Shown: positions 25,061-35,405, counted from the stretch's first letter. The stretch: DNA of 64,000 nucleotides from an uncultured SAR86 cluster bacterium (GCA_902557705.1 CACEBI010000006.1:1-64000), one strand, 5' to 3'. The notes: generated by a model not told the origin, from the letters alone. A program made the numbers and translations.

Positions 25061-27937
25061 ATGGAAATACAACAAGAAGTAAGTAAAACAGTAGACGTCC
25101 AACAACAAGTTGAAACTAATGAGATTGAGGCAACAGCACCTGGTAAGCTCAGAGTTATAAAAAGAAATGGAAAAGTCGTTGCATTTGAAGAAGACAAGAT
25201 TAAAGTTGCTATAACAAAAGCCTTCCTGGCAACAGAATCTGGAAATGCAGCTGCAAGTGAAAGAATTCATAAGAAAGTTAACTCAATCTCGTCTGGAGTT
25301 CTTGAGGTATTTGAAAGAAGAATGCCCTCTGGAGGAACCCTTCACATAGAAGAAATTCAAGATCAAGTTGAGCTTCAATTAATGAGAAGTGAAGAGTTAG
25401 AGGTCGCAAAAAGCTACATCCTATACAGAGCTGGCCGTACTCAAGAAAGAAAAAAAGAAACACCAGAAATTGATATACCAAATAGACCTGATATTAATAT
25501 TACAAAAGCAGATGGATCACTGGTACCACTTGATATAGATAAGCTTGCAGCATTGATTAATGATGCGTGTGACGGGCTAGAAGAAGTCTCAATGAACGAA
25601 GTTTTAGAAGAAGCATTAAAAAACCTATACGACGGAGTTTCAATATCAGACATGAGAACAAGTTTAGTTATGTCTGCAAGAACAAAAGTGGAAAAAGAAC
25701 CAAACTACTCATATGTCACTGCAAGAATTCTTATGGATCAAATCAGAAGTGAGGCACTCGGCTTCTTAAAGGTAGCTGAAGAATCAACTTATGATCAAAT
25801 GAAGGAAAACTATCCAAAAGCATTTTTAGCTTATATAGATAAAGGCATTGAGCTAGATATCTTAGACCCAGAACTAAAAACATTTGATTTAGATGTTTTA
25901 GGTAAAGCAATAGATCATACTAGAGATAATCAATTTACTTATTTAGGGTTGCAAACACTATACGATAGATACTTCATTCATTGTGATGATGTCAGGTACG
26001 AGCTTCCTCAGGTCTTTTTTATGAGAGTTGCAATGGGCTTAGCAGTAGAGGAAGAAAATAGAGAAGAAAGAGCTATTGAATTCTATAAGCTCCTATCAAG
26101 TTTTGATTATATGAGCTCAACTCCAACTCTATTTAACTCTGGAACAAAAAGACCTCAATTGTCTTCTTGCTACTTAACAACAATTCCAGATGATCTTGAT
26201 GGTATTTTTGGAGCCATGAAGGATAATGCTCTTTTATCAAAATGGGCAGGCGGACTTGGAAACGATTGGACATCGGTAAGGGCTATGAACTCTTATATCA
26301 AAGGAACAAATGGAAAAAGCCAAGGTGTTGTTCCCTTCTTAAAAGTAGCAAATGACACAGCTGTAGCTGTAAATCAAGGAGGAAAAAGAAAAGGAGCAAT
26401 GTGTGCTTATCTTGAAACATGGCACTTAGATGTTGAGGAATTCCTAGAACTAAGAAAGAACACTGGCGATGAAAGAAGAAGAACCCATGATATGAACACT
26501 GCTAATTGGGTTCCTGATTTATTTATGAAGAGAGTTGAAGAAGATAAGAACTGGACTCTATTTTCTCCAGGTGAAACACCAGACCTTCATGACTTAATAG
26601 GTAAAGCATTTGAAGAAAAATATGAAGAATATGAAAAGAAAGCTCAAGCTGGAGAAATGGATCAATTTAAATCTGTGCCTGCAAAAGAGCTATGGAGAAA
26701 AATGTTAACAATGCTTTTTGAAACAGGTCATCCGTGGATTACTTTTAAAGATTCATGTAATTTAAGATCACCTCAACAACATGCAGGCGTTGTTCATTCT
26801 TCAAACCTATGTACTGAAATTACTCTTAATACGAGCGCAGATGAGATAGCTGTATGTAATCTTGGCTCTGTTAATTTAGCGCAACATATGAAAGACGGAA
26901 AGCTAGATGAAGAAAAAGTAAAGCAAACTGTCTCAACAGCTATAAGGATGTTAGATAACGTAATCAATATAAATTATTACTCTGTAGACACAGCAAAAAA
27001 TTCTAATTTAAAACATAGACCGATTGGTCTTGGAATGATGGGCTTTCAAGACACTTTATACATGCAAGATATTGCATATTGCAGTAATGAAGCCGTTGAA
27101 TTTGCAGACAGAAGCATGGAATTAATTAGTTATTATGCTATTCATGCTTCAACAGAACTAGCAAAAGAAAGAGGAAGTTATGAGTCCTATGAAGGTTCAC
27201 TATGGAGTCAAGGCATATTGCCAAAAGACTCGCTTGAGATACTAGAAAAAAATAGAGGATCAGAGTATTTAAATGTTGATAAGTCTGAAACTCTTGATTG
27301 GGAGTCCTTAAGAAAAAAAGTTATGACCGATGGAATGAGAAATTCAAATGTTATGGCTATAGCTCCTACTGCTACGATATCAAATATTACTGGTGTTACA
27401 CAGTCGGTTGAACCAACTTATCAAAACTTATATGTAAAATCTAACCTTTCAGGAGAGTTTACTATTGTAAATCCGCATTTAGTTAATAAGTTGAAAGAGC
27501 TCAATCTTTGGGATGACGTCATGATTAATGACCTCAAATATTTTGAGGGTAGTCTTTCACAGATATCAAGAATACCTGATGAAATTAAAACCATATATTC
27601 AACAGCTTTTGAGGTTGAGCCTAGATACATAGTTGAATCAGCTAGTAGAAGACAAAAATGGATAGATCAAGCTCAGTCATTAAATTTATATATAGGAAAT
27701 GCTGATGGTAAAAAGCTTGATATTACATACAGAATGGCATGGTATTCAGGTCTTAAAACTACCTATTACCTAAGATCAATAGCTGCAACATCAACTGAAA
27801 AATCAACAGTTGCACAAGGAAAATTAAACGCGGTTAGTGCGCAAACAACACAAGCCGCACCACAGGAACTAGGAGCACCGGCCCCTGTTCCTACAGCATG
27901 CTCTCTGGATGACCCAGATTGTGAGGCATGTCAATAA
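25061..27937 (+). CDS. nrdA: Ribonucleoside-diphosphate reductase class Ia, alpha subunit
   Basis: Reduces ribonucleoside diphosphates to deoxyribonucleotides. 958 residues, longer than the E. coli subunit (761). The N-terminus has two ATP-cone domains, about 28-120 (LRVIKRNGKVVAFEEDKIKV) and 138-225 (NITKADGSLVPLDIDKLAAL). Catalytic residues: Cys in QLSSCYLTTIPDD, Cys and Glu in NLCTEITLN, and Cys in IAVCNLGSVNLA. The C-terminus is a Pro/Ala-rich linker ending in the redox pair CSLDDPDCEACQ. nrdB follows after 14 nt. NrdR and DnaA boxes lie upstream. Confidence 0.97.
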   Translation: MEIQQEVSKTVDVQQQVETNEIEATAPGKLRVIKRNGKVVAFEEDKIKVAITKAFLATESGNAAASERIHKKVNSISSGVLEVFERRMPSGGTLHIEEIQDQVELQLMRSEELEVAKSYILYRAGRTQERKKETPEIDIPNRPDINITKADGSLVPLDIDKLAALINDACDGLEEVSMNEVLEEALKNLYDGVSISDMRTSLVMSARTKVEKEPNYSYVTARILMDQIRSEALGFLKVAEESTYDQMKENYPKAFLAYIDKGIELDILDPELKTFDLDVLGKAIDHTRDNQFTYLGLQTLYDRYFIHCDDVRYELPQVFFMRVAMGLAVEEENREERAIEFYKLLSSFDYMSSTPTLFNSGTKRPQLSSCYLTTIPDDLDGIFGAMKDNALLSKWAGGLGNDWTSVRAMNSYIKGTNGKSQGVVPFLKVANDTAVAVNQGGKRKGAMCAYLETWHLDVEEFLELRKNTGDERRRTHDMNTANWVPDLFMKRVEEDKNWTLFSPGETPDLHDLIGKAFEEKYEEYEKKAQAGEMDQFKSVPAKELWRKMLTMLFETGHPWITFKDSCNLRSPQQHAGVVHSSNLCTEITLNTSADEIAVCNLGSVNLAQHMKDGKLDEEKVKQTVSTAIRMLDNVININYYSVDTAKNSNLKHRPIGLGMMGFQDTLYMQDIAYCSNEAVEFADRSMELISYYAIHASTELAKERGSYESYEGSLWSQGILPKDSLEILEKNRGSEYLNVDKSETLDWESLRKKVMTDGMRNSNVMAIAPTATISNITGVTQSVEPTYQNLYVKSNLSGEFTIVNPHLVNKLKELNLWDDVMINDLKYFEGSLSQISRIPDEIKTIYSTAFEVEPRYIVESASRRQKWIDQAQSLNLYIGNADGKKLDITYRMAWYSGLKTTYYLRSIAATSTEKSTVAQGKLNAVSAQTTQAAPQELGAPAPVPTACSLDDPDCEACQ

Positions 27938-27951
27938 TATAGGAGAACGAA

Positions 27952-29214
27952 ATGTTAAATTGGGATGATTATGGAAAAGAGGAAACAAACACAAGCGCAG
28001 CAGTTACTGCTACTGCTCCTGTAGTAGAAACACCTCAAGTTGCAAAAGAGCAACCTGCTCCAGTAGTAGATACAGCAGCTCCAATAAAAGAAAATACAAC
28101 CAAGATTGAAGAAGGGTCTCGTGCACAACAGGCAAGAGAGGCTATAAAAAATCTAGATGATGCCGCAGGCGTTGAAGAACTAGATGAAATGGCAGGCTCA
28201 AGAGTTCAGGTTGATGACAAAATGATGATTAACTGTAAAGCAGATCTTAATCAACTAGTACCATTTAAATACGATTGGGCATGGCAAAAATATTTAGACG
28301 GAAGTGCCAACCATTGGATGCCGCAAGAAATTAATATGACAAACGATATTGTATTATGGAAATCTGAAGATGGCCTAACAGAAGATGAAAGAACAATCGT
28401 AAAAAGAAACTTAGGGTTCTTCTCAACAGCTGACTCTCTTGTTGCAAATAACTTAGTATTAGCACTATACAGATTAATAACAAATCCTGAATGTAGACAA
28501 TATATTTTAAGACAAAGCTTAGAAGAAGCTATTCATACACATGCGTATCAATACTGTATTGAATCACTTGGTATGGACGAAGGCGAAATATTTAATATGT
28601 ACCGTGAAATACCATGCGTTTCGAGAAAAGCAGCCTGGGGTCTTAAATATACTCAAGAAATATCAGATCCTGAATTTAAAACAGGCACTGTGGAAACTGA
28701 TAAACAGCTTCTTAAGAACTTGATTGCCTTCTATTGCGTCCTAGAAGGAATCTTCTTTTATTGTGGCTTTACTCAAATATTATCTATGGGTCGAAGAAAT
28801 AAAATGACTGGAACGTCAGAACAGTTTCAATATATTTTAAGAGATGAATCTATGCATGTTAACTTTGGTATAGATGTAATCAATCAAATTAAGATTGAAA
28901 ATCCTCATTTATGGGATGAAGAAATGAAAGCTGAAGCTGCTCAAATGATTCTTGAAGGAACAGAGCTAGAAATTATGTATGCAAGAGATACTATGCCTAG
29001 AGGAGTTCTTGGAATGAATGCCGCAATGATGGAAGAGTATCTAAAATTCATTGCTAATAGAAGACTGACACAAATTGGCTTAGAAGAAGAATTTAAAGGT
29101 GTTGGTAATCCATTCCCATGGATGTCAGAAATAATAGACTTAAGAAAAGAAAAGAACTTCTTTGAAACTAGAGTTACTGAGTACCAAGTTGGTGGTGCTC
29201 TAAACTGGGAATAG
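27952..29214 (+). CDS. nrdB: Ribonucleoside-diphosphate reductase class Ia, beta subunit
   Basis: Holds the di-iron tyrosyl radical used by NrdA. 420 residues. The core has iron ligands in [29 protein letters not shown] (Glu and His, with the likely radical Tyr in HAYQY) and [12 protein letters not shown], and the C-terminal GGALNW tail that contacts NrdA. The first 60 or so residues are an Ala/Pro/Val-rich, low-complexity extension with no recognisable fold. An AGGAGA motif precedes the ATG. The gene is co-transcribed with nrdA. Confidence 0.97.
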   Translation: MLNWDDYGKEETNTSAAVTATAPVVETPQVAKEQPAPVVDTAAPIKENTTKIEEGSRAQQAREAIKNLDDAAGVEELDEMAGSRVQVDDKMMINCKADLNQLVPFKYDWAWQKYLDGSANHWMPQEINMTNDIVLWKSEDGLTEDERTIVKRNLGFFSTADSLVANNLVLALYRLITNPECRQYILRQSLEEAIHTHAYQYCIESLGMDEGEIFNMYREIPCVSRKAAWGLKYTQEISDPEFKTGTVETDKQLLKNLIAFYCVLEGIFFYCGFTQILSMGRRNKMTGTSEQFQYILRDESMHVNFGIDVINQIKIENPHLWDEEMKAEAAQMILEGTELEIMYARDTMPRGVLGMNAAMMEEYLKFIANRRLTQIGLEEEFKGVGNPFPWMSEIIDLRKEKNFFETRVTEYQVGGALNWE

Positions 29215-29215
29215 T

Positions 29216-29830
29216 CTAAACAGAAAAGCTAGATCTACTGGAAACCTGATTGATGTAATCATTCAGGTTTTCGTAATCGTTTATATCAAGCCTATTTAAC
29301 CTAACCAAGAATTGTAATGAGGTTACCATTTGAATATCTGCATAAGTAAATCTTTCTCCTGCTATATATTCTCTACTCGCAATAATTTTGTCATAAACAT
29401 CTAAAGATTTAACCGCTAATTCTCTTTGTGCCAATCCATATTCTTGATTTTGATTTTCCATTTGGCTCATATGAGGGTGGGTATGCCGAAACCCATGCAT
29501 CAAAGGTACTACCAACTCGTAAGTCACCCTTGAGTACCACATCTCTATAGATGCTATCTCGATTGGATTTTCTCCAAATAAATTAGGTTCAGGATATAGA
29601 GATTCTATATATCTACATATAGCAGTTGTTTCTAAAATAATTGTGTCATCATCTAGCTTTAAAGCAGGTACTCTAGAATTAGGAGCTATAGCTTTATACT
29701 CTGGTGTTTTATGTTCAAGTTTTCCTAGATCTAAATCAATGACCTCTACTTGATCTAATATACCCTTTTCTTTTAAGAAAATTAAAACCTTAAGCGGACT
29801 GGGAGCAAGCTTGCTTGAATATAGCTTCAA
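29216..29830 (-). CDS. Glutathione S-transferase family protein
   Basis: 204 residues. Thioredoxin-like N-terminal domain (MKLYSSKLAPSPLKVLIFLK, then the cis-Pro segment SRVPALKLDDDTIILETTAI) and the helical GST C-terminal domain (YIAGERFTYADIQMVTSLQF). The catalytic position appears to be Ser (SSKLAPS). The stop is 1 nt from the nrdB stop on the opposite strand. It begins 2 nt after the short-chain dehydrogenase, so the two are co-transcribed; substrate unknown. Confidence 0.85.
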   Translation of the reverse strand: MKLYSSKLAPSPLKVLIFLKEKGILDQVEVIDLDLGKLEHKTPEYKAIAPNSRVPALKLDDDTIILETTAICRYIESLYPEPNLFGENPIEIASIEMWYSRVTYELVVPLMHGFRHTHPHMSQMENQNQEYGLAQRELAVKSLDVYDKIIASREYIAGERFTYADIQMVTSLQFLVRLNRLDINDYENLNDYINQVSSRSSFSV

Positions 29831-29832
29831 TG

Positions 29833-30735
29833 CTAGCCCTTATTAATTAATTCAAATATTTTTAGAGTCTGTTCACCACCGTTTTGCAGCGGCCTCGCAT
29901 CGTCCATGTCTGAAACCTTATCCCAGTTTGCAGCTATATTCTCTGGAGTCATATCCTCCCCAGTACCAAGATTAATACCCATAGTTTCATGTATAAATAT
30001 TCGAGCAAAAACTCCGGCACCAGCAGCCATAACAACTCCATTTGGAGCATCTTTACTAGCAAGATAAAGAACAGCAGGTGTTACATGCTCTGGCTGCATA
30101 TTTTTACCAAAATCTTCAGGTATCAAGCCCTCTGTCATTCTTGTATAAGCTACAGGAGTAATAGAGTTCGTGAAAACATTATATTTTTGTCCCTCTAATT
30201 TAAGCGTATTCATTAGACCAATCATTGCCATTTTTGCAGATCCATAATTTGCTTGACCAAAATTACCAAACACTCCGCTAGATGAGCTAGTAAAAATAAT
30301 TCTTCCAAACTCTTGTTCTCGCATTATTGGGTAAACAGTATGAGTACAATTCAAAGTTCCTTGAAAATGAACATCCATAACTGTATTAAAGCTTTCTATA
30401 GTGTCTTTATGAAAGCTTTTATCTCTTAATATTCCTGCATTATTTACAAGAATATCTATTCTTCCCCATTTTTCTTTAGCTTCTTGAACCATAGCTTGAA
30501 CTGCTTCTAAATCAGTGACACTAGCACCATTAGCAATTGCTTCACCACCCTCAGAGATAATTTGGTCAACAACGGCCTTTGCGGCATCACTAGCACCACT
30601 TCCATCAACGCCTCCGCCAAGATCATTAACAACTACCTTTGCCCCTCTTCTTGCAAGCCCTAAAGCATGCTCTTTACCTAATCCTCCACCTGCACCAGTA
30701 ACGATTGCAACCTGATCATCAAATCTAATACTCAT
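29833..30735 (-). CDS. Short-chain dehydrogenase of the MFE-2/HSD17B4-like type
   Basis: 300 residues. NAD(P)-binding AIVTGAGGGLGKEHALGLA with the extended VVVNDLGGGVDGSG that is typical of the multifunctional-enzyme-type (R)-3-hydroxyacyl-CoA dehydrogenases. Active-site Ser in FTSSSSGVFGNFG, Tyr and Lys in QANYGSAKMAM. A role in acyl-CoA or steroid-like oxidation is plausible from the family. GST follows 2 nt later. Confidence 0.85.
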   Translation of the reverse strand: MSIRFDDQVAIVTGAGGGLGKEHALGLARRGAKVVVNDLGGGVDGSGASDAAKAVVDQIISEGGEAIANGASVTDLEAVQAMVQEAKEKWGRIDILVNNAGILRDKSFHKDTIESFNTVMDVHFQGTLNCTHTVYPIMREQEFGRIIFTSSSSGVFGNFGQANYGSAKMAMIGLMNTLKLEGQKYNVFTNSITPVAYTRMTEGLIPEDFGKNMQPEHVTPAVLYLASKDAPNGVVMAAGAGVFARIFIHETMGINLGTGEDMTPENIAANWDKVSDMDDARPLQNGGEQTLKIFELINKG

Positions 30736-30831
30736 TTATTTCACCCCTTTTTTAGAAGTCGTTATACGTTTAAGATAAAGTTATTCTAATAAAAATTAGT
30801 CTTATTTACTATTACTGAAAAAGGAGCATCC

Positions 30832-31425
30832 TTGATTAAAAAAGAGGCAATAACTGGATATGAAGATTTAGAAATTGACTTATATCAAGATAAAAGATTA
30901 GAGGAAAAAAAAGATTTATGGTTTGAGTCATGCCTGCATGATTTAGATTGGGAAACAGGTTTTATAACAATCTTTGGTAAAACTCATCAAATACCAAGAC
31001 TGCAAGCCTGGTATGCGGACAACGAAGTTGAATACACATATTCCGGAAAAAAACTTCAAAGACATAATTGGAATAACTTACTACTAGAAATTAAAGAAAA
31101 AATTGAGAATATTACATCTTTTAAATTTAATTCTGTTCTAGCCAATTTGTATAGAGATGGTAATGATTCAATGGGGCTTCATTCTGATGACGAAAAGGAA
31201 CTTGGAAAAAAACCTGTGATAGCGTCTTTATCACTTGGGGAATCAAGAGATATATATTTTAAGCATAAAAATAAAAAATTAAACTTAGTTATTCCTCAAG
31301 TAAGCGGTCAACTCATATTAATGCATGGCAAGACACAAGAACATTGGAAGCATGAAATAAAAAAAACAAAAAAAATTAAAAAGCCAAGAATAAATCTAAC
31401 TTTTAGGAATATAATTACGAATTAA
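30832..31425 (+). CDS. alkB: AlkB-like Fe(II)/2-oxoglutarate dioxygenase
   Basis: Oxidative demethylation of alkylated bases in DNA or RNA. The start is a TTG at 30832 with AAGGAG 5 nt upstream, a convincing ribosome site. 197 residues. Iron ligands: His and Asp in NSMGLHSDDE-like GLHSDDE, and the distal His in EHWKHEIK; 2-oxoglutarate Arg in PRINLTFR. QIPRLQAWYADN near the N-terminus is typical of the ALKBH2/3-like branch (E. coli AlkB itself is a different branch). Confidence 0.9.
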   Translation: MIKKEAITGYEDLEIDLYQDKRLEEKKDLWFESCLHDLDWETGFITIFGKTHQIPRLQAWYADNEVEYTYSGKKLQRHNWNNLLLEIKEKIENITSFKFNSVLANLYRDGNDSMGLHSDDEKELGKKPVIASLSLGESRDIYFKHKNKKLNLVIPQVSGQLILMHGKTQEHWKHEIKKTKKIKKPRINLTFRNIITN

Positions 31426-31448
31426 ATTTCATATTAAAAGGTAAAAAA

Positions 31449-32447
31449 ATGAGTTCAAGAGTAAAAGTTGTAGTAACCGGAGCAGCAGGACAAATAGCCT
31501 ACTCTCTTATCCCAAGATTGGTTGATGGAAGAACATTTGGTGACAAGATAGTTGATTTATACCTTGTTGAAATTCCTCAAGTTGTTAACAAGCTTGAGGG
31601 TTTGGTTATGGAGCTTGAAGATTCATATTTTCCAAATATGGGTGAAGTGAAATATACAGATAATTTTGAAGAAGCATCTCACAGTGCAGATTGGTTCCTT
31701 CTTGTTGGCAGCATTCCAAGAGGAATTGTTTATGAAGGAAAGAAAATTGAAGAAAGATCAGATTTATTAAAAATTAACGGTGGAATATTTGTAAATCAAG
31801 GAGAGGCCATTGGTAAATATGGTAAAGATAATGCAAAAATTCTAGTTGTAGGCAACCCTGCTAATACAAATGCACTTATAGGTAAAAATGCAGCTAACAA
31901 GGATTCTCAACTTTGGATGGCTATGACAATGCTTGATTCAAATAGAGCTAAGTCTGTAATAAGTAAAAAAACTGGAATAAGTATTAAAAATGTTAAAAAT
32001 ATGGTTATTTGGGGTAATCATAGTCCAACGATGTACCCAGATGTTGAAAATGTTCTTATTGATGGTAAACCTGGTAGTGATGTCATAAATGATATGGATT
32101 GGGTAGAAAATTCTTTTCTTCCAACCGTTCAACAAAGAGGTAAGGCTGTAATTGACTCTAGAGGAGCTTCATCAGCAACATCTGCTGCAAAAGCGGCTCT
32201 AGATACAATTGTTGCATGTGAAAACCCAACTGATGAAGGCGATTCATTTAGTGCTGCCGTAGCAAGCGATGGAGCTTACGGTGTTCCTGAGGGTTTGATG
32301 TGTGGGTACCCTCTTTTTACTCTATCTGATGGCACAATAGAGATTAAAAGAGATCTAGTGATGTCAGAATTTGCAAAGCAAAAGTTTCAAATATCTATAG
32401 ATGAGTTAGAATCTGAAAGAGAGGCAGTAAAACATTTACTTACTTAA
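31449..32447 (+). CDS. mdh: Malate dehydrogenase
   Basis: NAD-dependent interconversion of malate and oxaloacetate in the citric acid cycle. 332 residues, the cytosolic/Thermus type. NAD loop VTGAAGQIAYSLIPRL, LVVGNPANTNALIG, proton-relay His in VIWGNHSPTMYPD. The stop TAA is followed at once by the ATG of the next gene. Confidence 0.96.
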   Translation: MSSRVKVVVTGAAGQIAYSLIPRLVDGRTFGDKIVDLYLVEIPQVVNKLEGLVMELEDSYFPNMGEVKYTDNFEEASHSADWFLLVGSIPRGIVYEGKKIEERSDLLKINGGIFVNQGEAIGKYGKDNAKILVVGNPANTNALIGKNAANKDSQLWMAMTMLDSNRAKSVISKKTGISIKNVKNMVIWGNHSPTMYPDVENVLIDGKPGSDVINDMDWVENSFLPTVQQRGKAVIDSRGASSATSAAKAALDTIVACENPTDEGDSFSAAVASDGAYGVPEGLMCGYPLFTLSDGTIEIKRDLVMSEFAKQKFQISIDELESEREAVKHLLT

Positions 32448-32903
32448 ATGAAAAAAAGGGAAGAAATATTAAATCAATTTATATTAGACACCCTGAACAA
32501 TGAAGAATGTAGAAACCTTCAAATAGTAACAAAGCAAGATATCTCAAAGCTTGCAAAGAAGTTTGAAGATGCTGGCATAAGGCATGTGAGTATTGATCCA
32601 GATTTTGAGTATATTAAAGATCCTGTTGATCTATTTATTGTTTTAGATGACATAGATTTATCTCAGAGCCAGATAGGAACTATTAAAAACCTTTTAAGTC
32701 AAAAAATTATAATTTTTTCAAGGCCCAAAGATGGCATTAAGGAATCTAATATGATTAAACTTGGGTTCCAGATTGAACTTGAGGATAGCTCTAATAAATT
32801 GCTTTGTTTTTCTTATAATCTTAAAACTTATAATAATAAGAGATCTTGGAATAATGCAGAAGGTTGGGCAAATCCTGAGAACTTTGATAAATTTAGATGG
32901 TAG
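32448..32903 (+). CDS. Small protein of unknown function (DUF6231-like tail)
   Basis: 151 residues, starting right after the mdh stop. A Rossmann-like alternation of strands and helices is visible (DLFIVLDDIDLSQ, KIIIFSRPKD). The end KRSWNNAEGWANPENFDKFRW resembles what I recall of the DUF6231 family, but I cannot verify this. No signal peptide or membrane segment. Co-transcription with mdh is certain from spacing; function is unknown. Confidence 0.7.
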   Translation: MKKREEILNQFILDTLNNEECRNLQIVTKQDISKLAKKFEDAGIRHVSIDPDFEYIKDPVDLFIVLDDIDLSQSQIGTIKNLLSQKIIIFSRPKDGIKESNMIKLGFQIELEDSSNKLLCFSYNLKTYNNKRSWNNAEGWANPENFDKFRW

Positions 32904-32909
32904 CTATCA

Positions 32910-33584
32910 TTATAAAGATTTAGATTCTTCTTCAAAATATTTATTTTTTTGAATTGCCACAAATTCTTTATGCATAGCTAATCCAAAACGAACCATAAAT
33001 ATAAGAAAGATAAGCATTAAAGGAAATGAGATTCCTGCTAAAAAATTATAAGTACAATGAAAGAGCATCGGCATTAATAGTGATTTTATTAATAATGAAT
33101 ATTTTTTTGTTAAAAATATATAGGAGGCAAAATAATATCCCATTATTACGCCACAAATTGCATGCATAGGTATTGCAGTAAATGCTCTTAGAATGCCAAT
33201 AAAATATGATTCTGCGTTACTCTCTCCAGAAAAAACATATTGAATATTTTCTAGAGATGCAAATCCAAGAGAGATTAGAGTTCCGTATACAATTGCATCC
33301 ATCGGTTCATTAAAGTCTGTCTTCTGTCGAATATAAAAATACAAGACTAAAAACTTTAAGCTTTCTTCAGTAATGCCAGCTATAAAAGATAGATCTCTGC
33401 CTGAATTTGCTTCGGGAAGCCAAATAAGATAATAATTAAGCTCGCCAGCTGGTAAACAAATTAAAAGTCCCATAATAAATGTTTTAATTATCAGGGAGGC
33501 TGGCTCAGGAAATTTATCAGACTTAATAAAATAATAAAGTATTAAAAATGGTGGTAATAAAGCAATGAACCAAAAAATTAGCAT
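32910..33584 (-). CDS. PrsW family intramembrane metalloprotease
   Basis: 224 residues, strongly hydrophobic with about seven membrane segments. Family motifs: the EE pair in AGITEESLKFLVLY, GFASLENIQYV, IPMHAICGVIMGYY and PMLFHCTYNFLAG. PrsW in Bacillus cuts an anti-sigma factor; the target here is unknown. It faces the small mdh-linked gene convergently with 6 nt between the stops. Confidence 0.9.
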   Translation of the reverse strand: MLIFWFIALLPPFLILYYFIKSDKFPEPASLIIKTFIMGLLICLPAGELNYYLIWLPEANSGRDLSFIAGITEESLKFLVLYFYIRQKTDFNEPMDAIVYGTLISLGFASLENIQYVFSGESNAESYFIGILRAFTAIPMHAICGVIMGYYFASYIFLTKKYSLLIKSLLMPMLFHCTYNFLAGISFPLMLIFLIFMVRFGLAMHKEFVAIQKNKYFEEESKSL

Positions 33585-33658
33585 CGTTAAAATTATAAAC
33601 CTATTATGAAAGTTAGTACTATTTTTGTATCTCTTAAACTTAAATAGGATATATTGTG

Positions 33659-35386
33659 TTATCTAAAATAATCTAGAAACTTTAAAAAATCTGTATTTTT
33701 ATTTCCAACATCTATTTTGCCAGTTGCTAGAGCCTTGATAGGATTCAATAATCCAGAAAGAGCCATTTTAAAATCAAGTTCTGAAGTTTGAACTTTAATA
33801 TCGCAAGTTAAGGAAATAATATCTGAAACTGAAGCTACCTGATTTCTAATAGTAATAGTTCTTGTTAAACCTGATGAAAATAAAAAACATACTTGCATAT
33901 TTTGATTGATAACTTTATTAGGATTTAGCCTAACAGATAAAATGCTAAAAATAGTATCAATAGAAATTTCTTTAACGCCCTCTTCAGTTCTTTCTGCAAT
34001 TGGATAACCATTAAAATCATCATCTAATTCCATAGCAGATGAAAGAAAGTAATTTCTTTTATTTGGATTAGATGAACGTAGCCCAATGTAAAGTAAGGCT
34101 TGTTGTCTTAATTTATTTACCTTATCTACTGAGTAATCTAGAGCTAGAAGCTTATCACTTAACTCAAGTGCCCATTGCATATCTTCATCAAGAATAGATT
34201 TTTCTAATGCATTCAGCAAAAATGCTTCACCGCCAGCTAATTTAGCAAACTTTTGAGCTTCATCTTTTCGTGACAAAGGGTCAAGATCAGAAGGATTTCC
34301 ATTAAACCAACCTAAGTATCCGTTAAAAATGCTTTTGACTGACCATCTAACAGTGCCATAAAATTCTGATAAATAAGGTGAGTTTTTTATAGAATCTGGT
34401 AATTCCACCATTTCAACAATTTGATCAGGATAGTAGCCTTGATTCATTAATCGAATTGTTTGATCATGAACATATTGAATTGCATCCCTATAAATAGTTA
34501 ATGCTTCCATCGCCTCTGCTGAGCCTATAATTGGTTTTGTATGGCTTGGAAATATATATTCTGGTTCATGAGAACGCATCTTGTCTAAGCTGGAAACCCA
34601 GCCTATAACGTCTCTGTGAGTTGTTCCTCTGATTGTATAGAGGTTTGGAAATGTTTTATAAATATTATCTCCAGGCATCAAAGATCTGTGCTCTGGCAGC
34701 CAAACAAATAATTGATCGTTTGTCTCACCAGGAGCATGATACAGCTCAATATTAATACCAGAAATTTTTATCTTTAATTCTTCTTTAAACGTTGTATCTG
34801 GTTTGATATATCCAAATGGGGATTTAGAAACATTTAAACTCTTGCCAATACCAACATTTATAACTTCATCTTCTGGTAATGCTGTACCAAACATTCTAGT
34901 GCTCCTAACACTAATAATTGGATTTATTATTCCCAAAATCCTTTGCATATAATAGTCAGTTGATTCATGAGCTATAACCAAAGGTCTTTCTTTTTGTGTT
35001 GTTAAATAATGAGCAGCTCCAAAGGTATGATCACCATGATTATGGGTATAAATTATTGCAGTGATTGGATTATCATTAAGCTTCTTGAATCTCTTATAAA
35101 TTTCTGATGCTTCAAAAGTGCTATCTGAGGCATCAATAATAATATTTCCTTCCTCTCCCTCAACCATTATTGAATTAGCAATACCAAAACCTATTGCAAA
35201 ATGAACTTTTCCACCAGGTGTTTCATATGTCAAAATATTTTTTTCAAACTCGTTAGAGTGTTCTATGAGTTTTTCAACTGAAGAAATTTTTGGGATATCA
35301 AGATTATCTTCTTCAGACTTACATGAAAAAAATATAATTAAAACAAAAAAGCTTAAAAGATAATTTTTATTAAGATTTAATTTCAA
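33659..35386 (-). CDS. Alkylsulfatase-like metallo-beta-lactamase-fold lipoprotein
   Basis: 575 residues, with a lipoprotein-like signal ending in IIFFSC followed by KSEED. The MBL zinc motif is IYTHNHGDHTFGAAHYL (about 113-129), with later metal ligands in APGETNDQLFVWL, SLMPGDNIYKTFPNLY and FPSHTKPI. The dimerisation segment (YLGWFNGNPSDLDPL) and C-terminal sterol-carrier-like domain match the SdsA1/YjcS class of alkyl and secondary alkyl sulfatases. It probably cleaves sulfate esters outside the cytoplasm; the actual substrate is unknown. Confidence 0.85.
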   Translation of the reverse strand: MKLNLNKNYLLSFFVLIIFFSCKSEEDNLDIPKISSVEKLIEHSNEFEKNILTYETPGGKVHFAIGFGIANSIMVEGEEGNIIIDASDSTFEASEIYKRFKKLNDNPITAIIYTHNHGDHTFGAAHYLTTQKERPLVIAHESTDYYMQRILGIINPIISVRSTRMFGTALPEDEVINVGIGKSLNVSKSPFGYIKPDTTFKEELKIKISGINIELYHAPGETNDQLFVWLPEHRSLMPGDNIYKTFPNLYTIRGTTHRDVIGWVSSLDKMRSHEPEYIFPSHTKPIIGSAEAMEALTIYRDAIQYVHDQTIRLMNQGYYPDQIVEMVELPDSIKNSPYLSEFYGTVRWSVKSIFNGYLGWFNGNPSDLDPLSRKDEAQKFAKLAGGEAFLLNALEKSILDEDMQWALELSDKLLALDYSVDKVNKLRQQALLYIGLRSSNPNKRNYFLSSAMELDDDFNGYPIAERTEEGVKEISIDTIFSILSVRLNPNKVINQNMQVCFLFSSGLTRTITIRNQVASVSDIISLTCDIKVQTSELDFKMALSGLLNPIKALATGKIDVGNKNTDFLKFLDYFR

Positions 35387-35405
35387 TTATATATGCTCTT
35401 TGAAA

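Noticed and set aside
24982-25270. Two minus-strand open frames overlapping the start of nrdA
   Set aside because: Antisense shadows of nrdA codons, Cys/Phe/Ser-rich with no family features or ribosome site.
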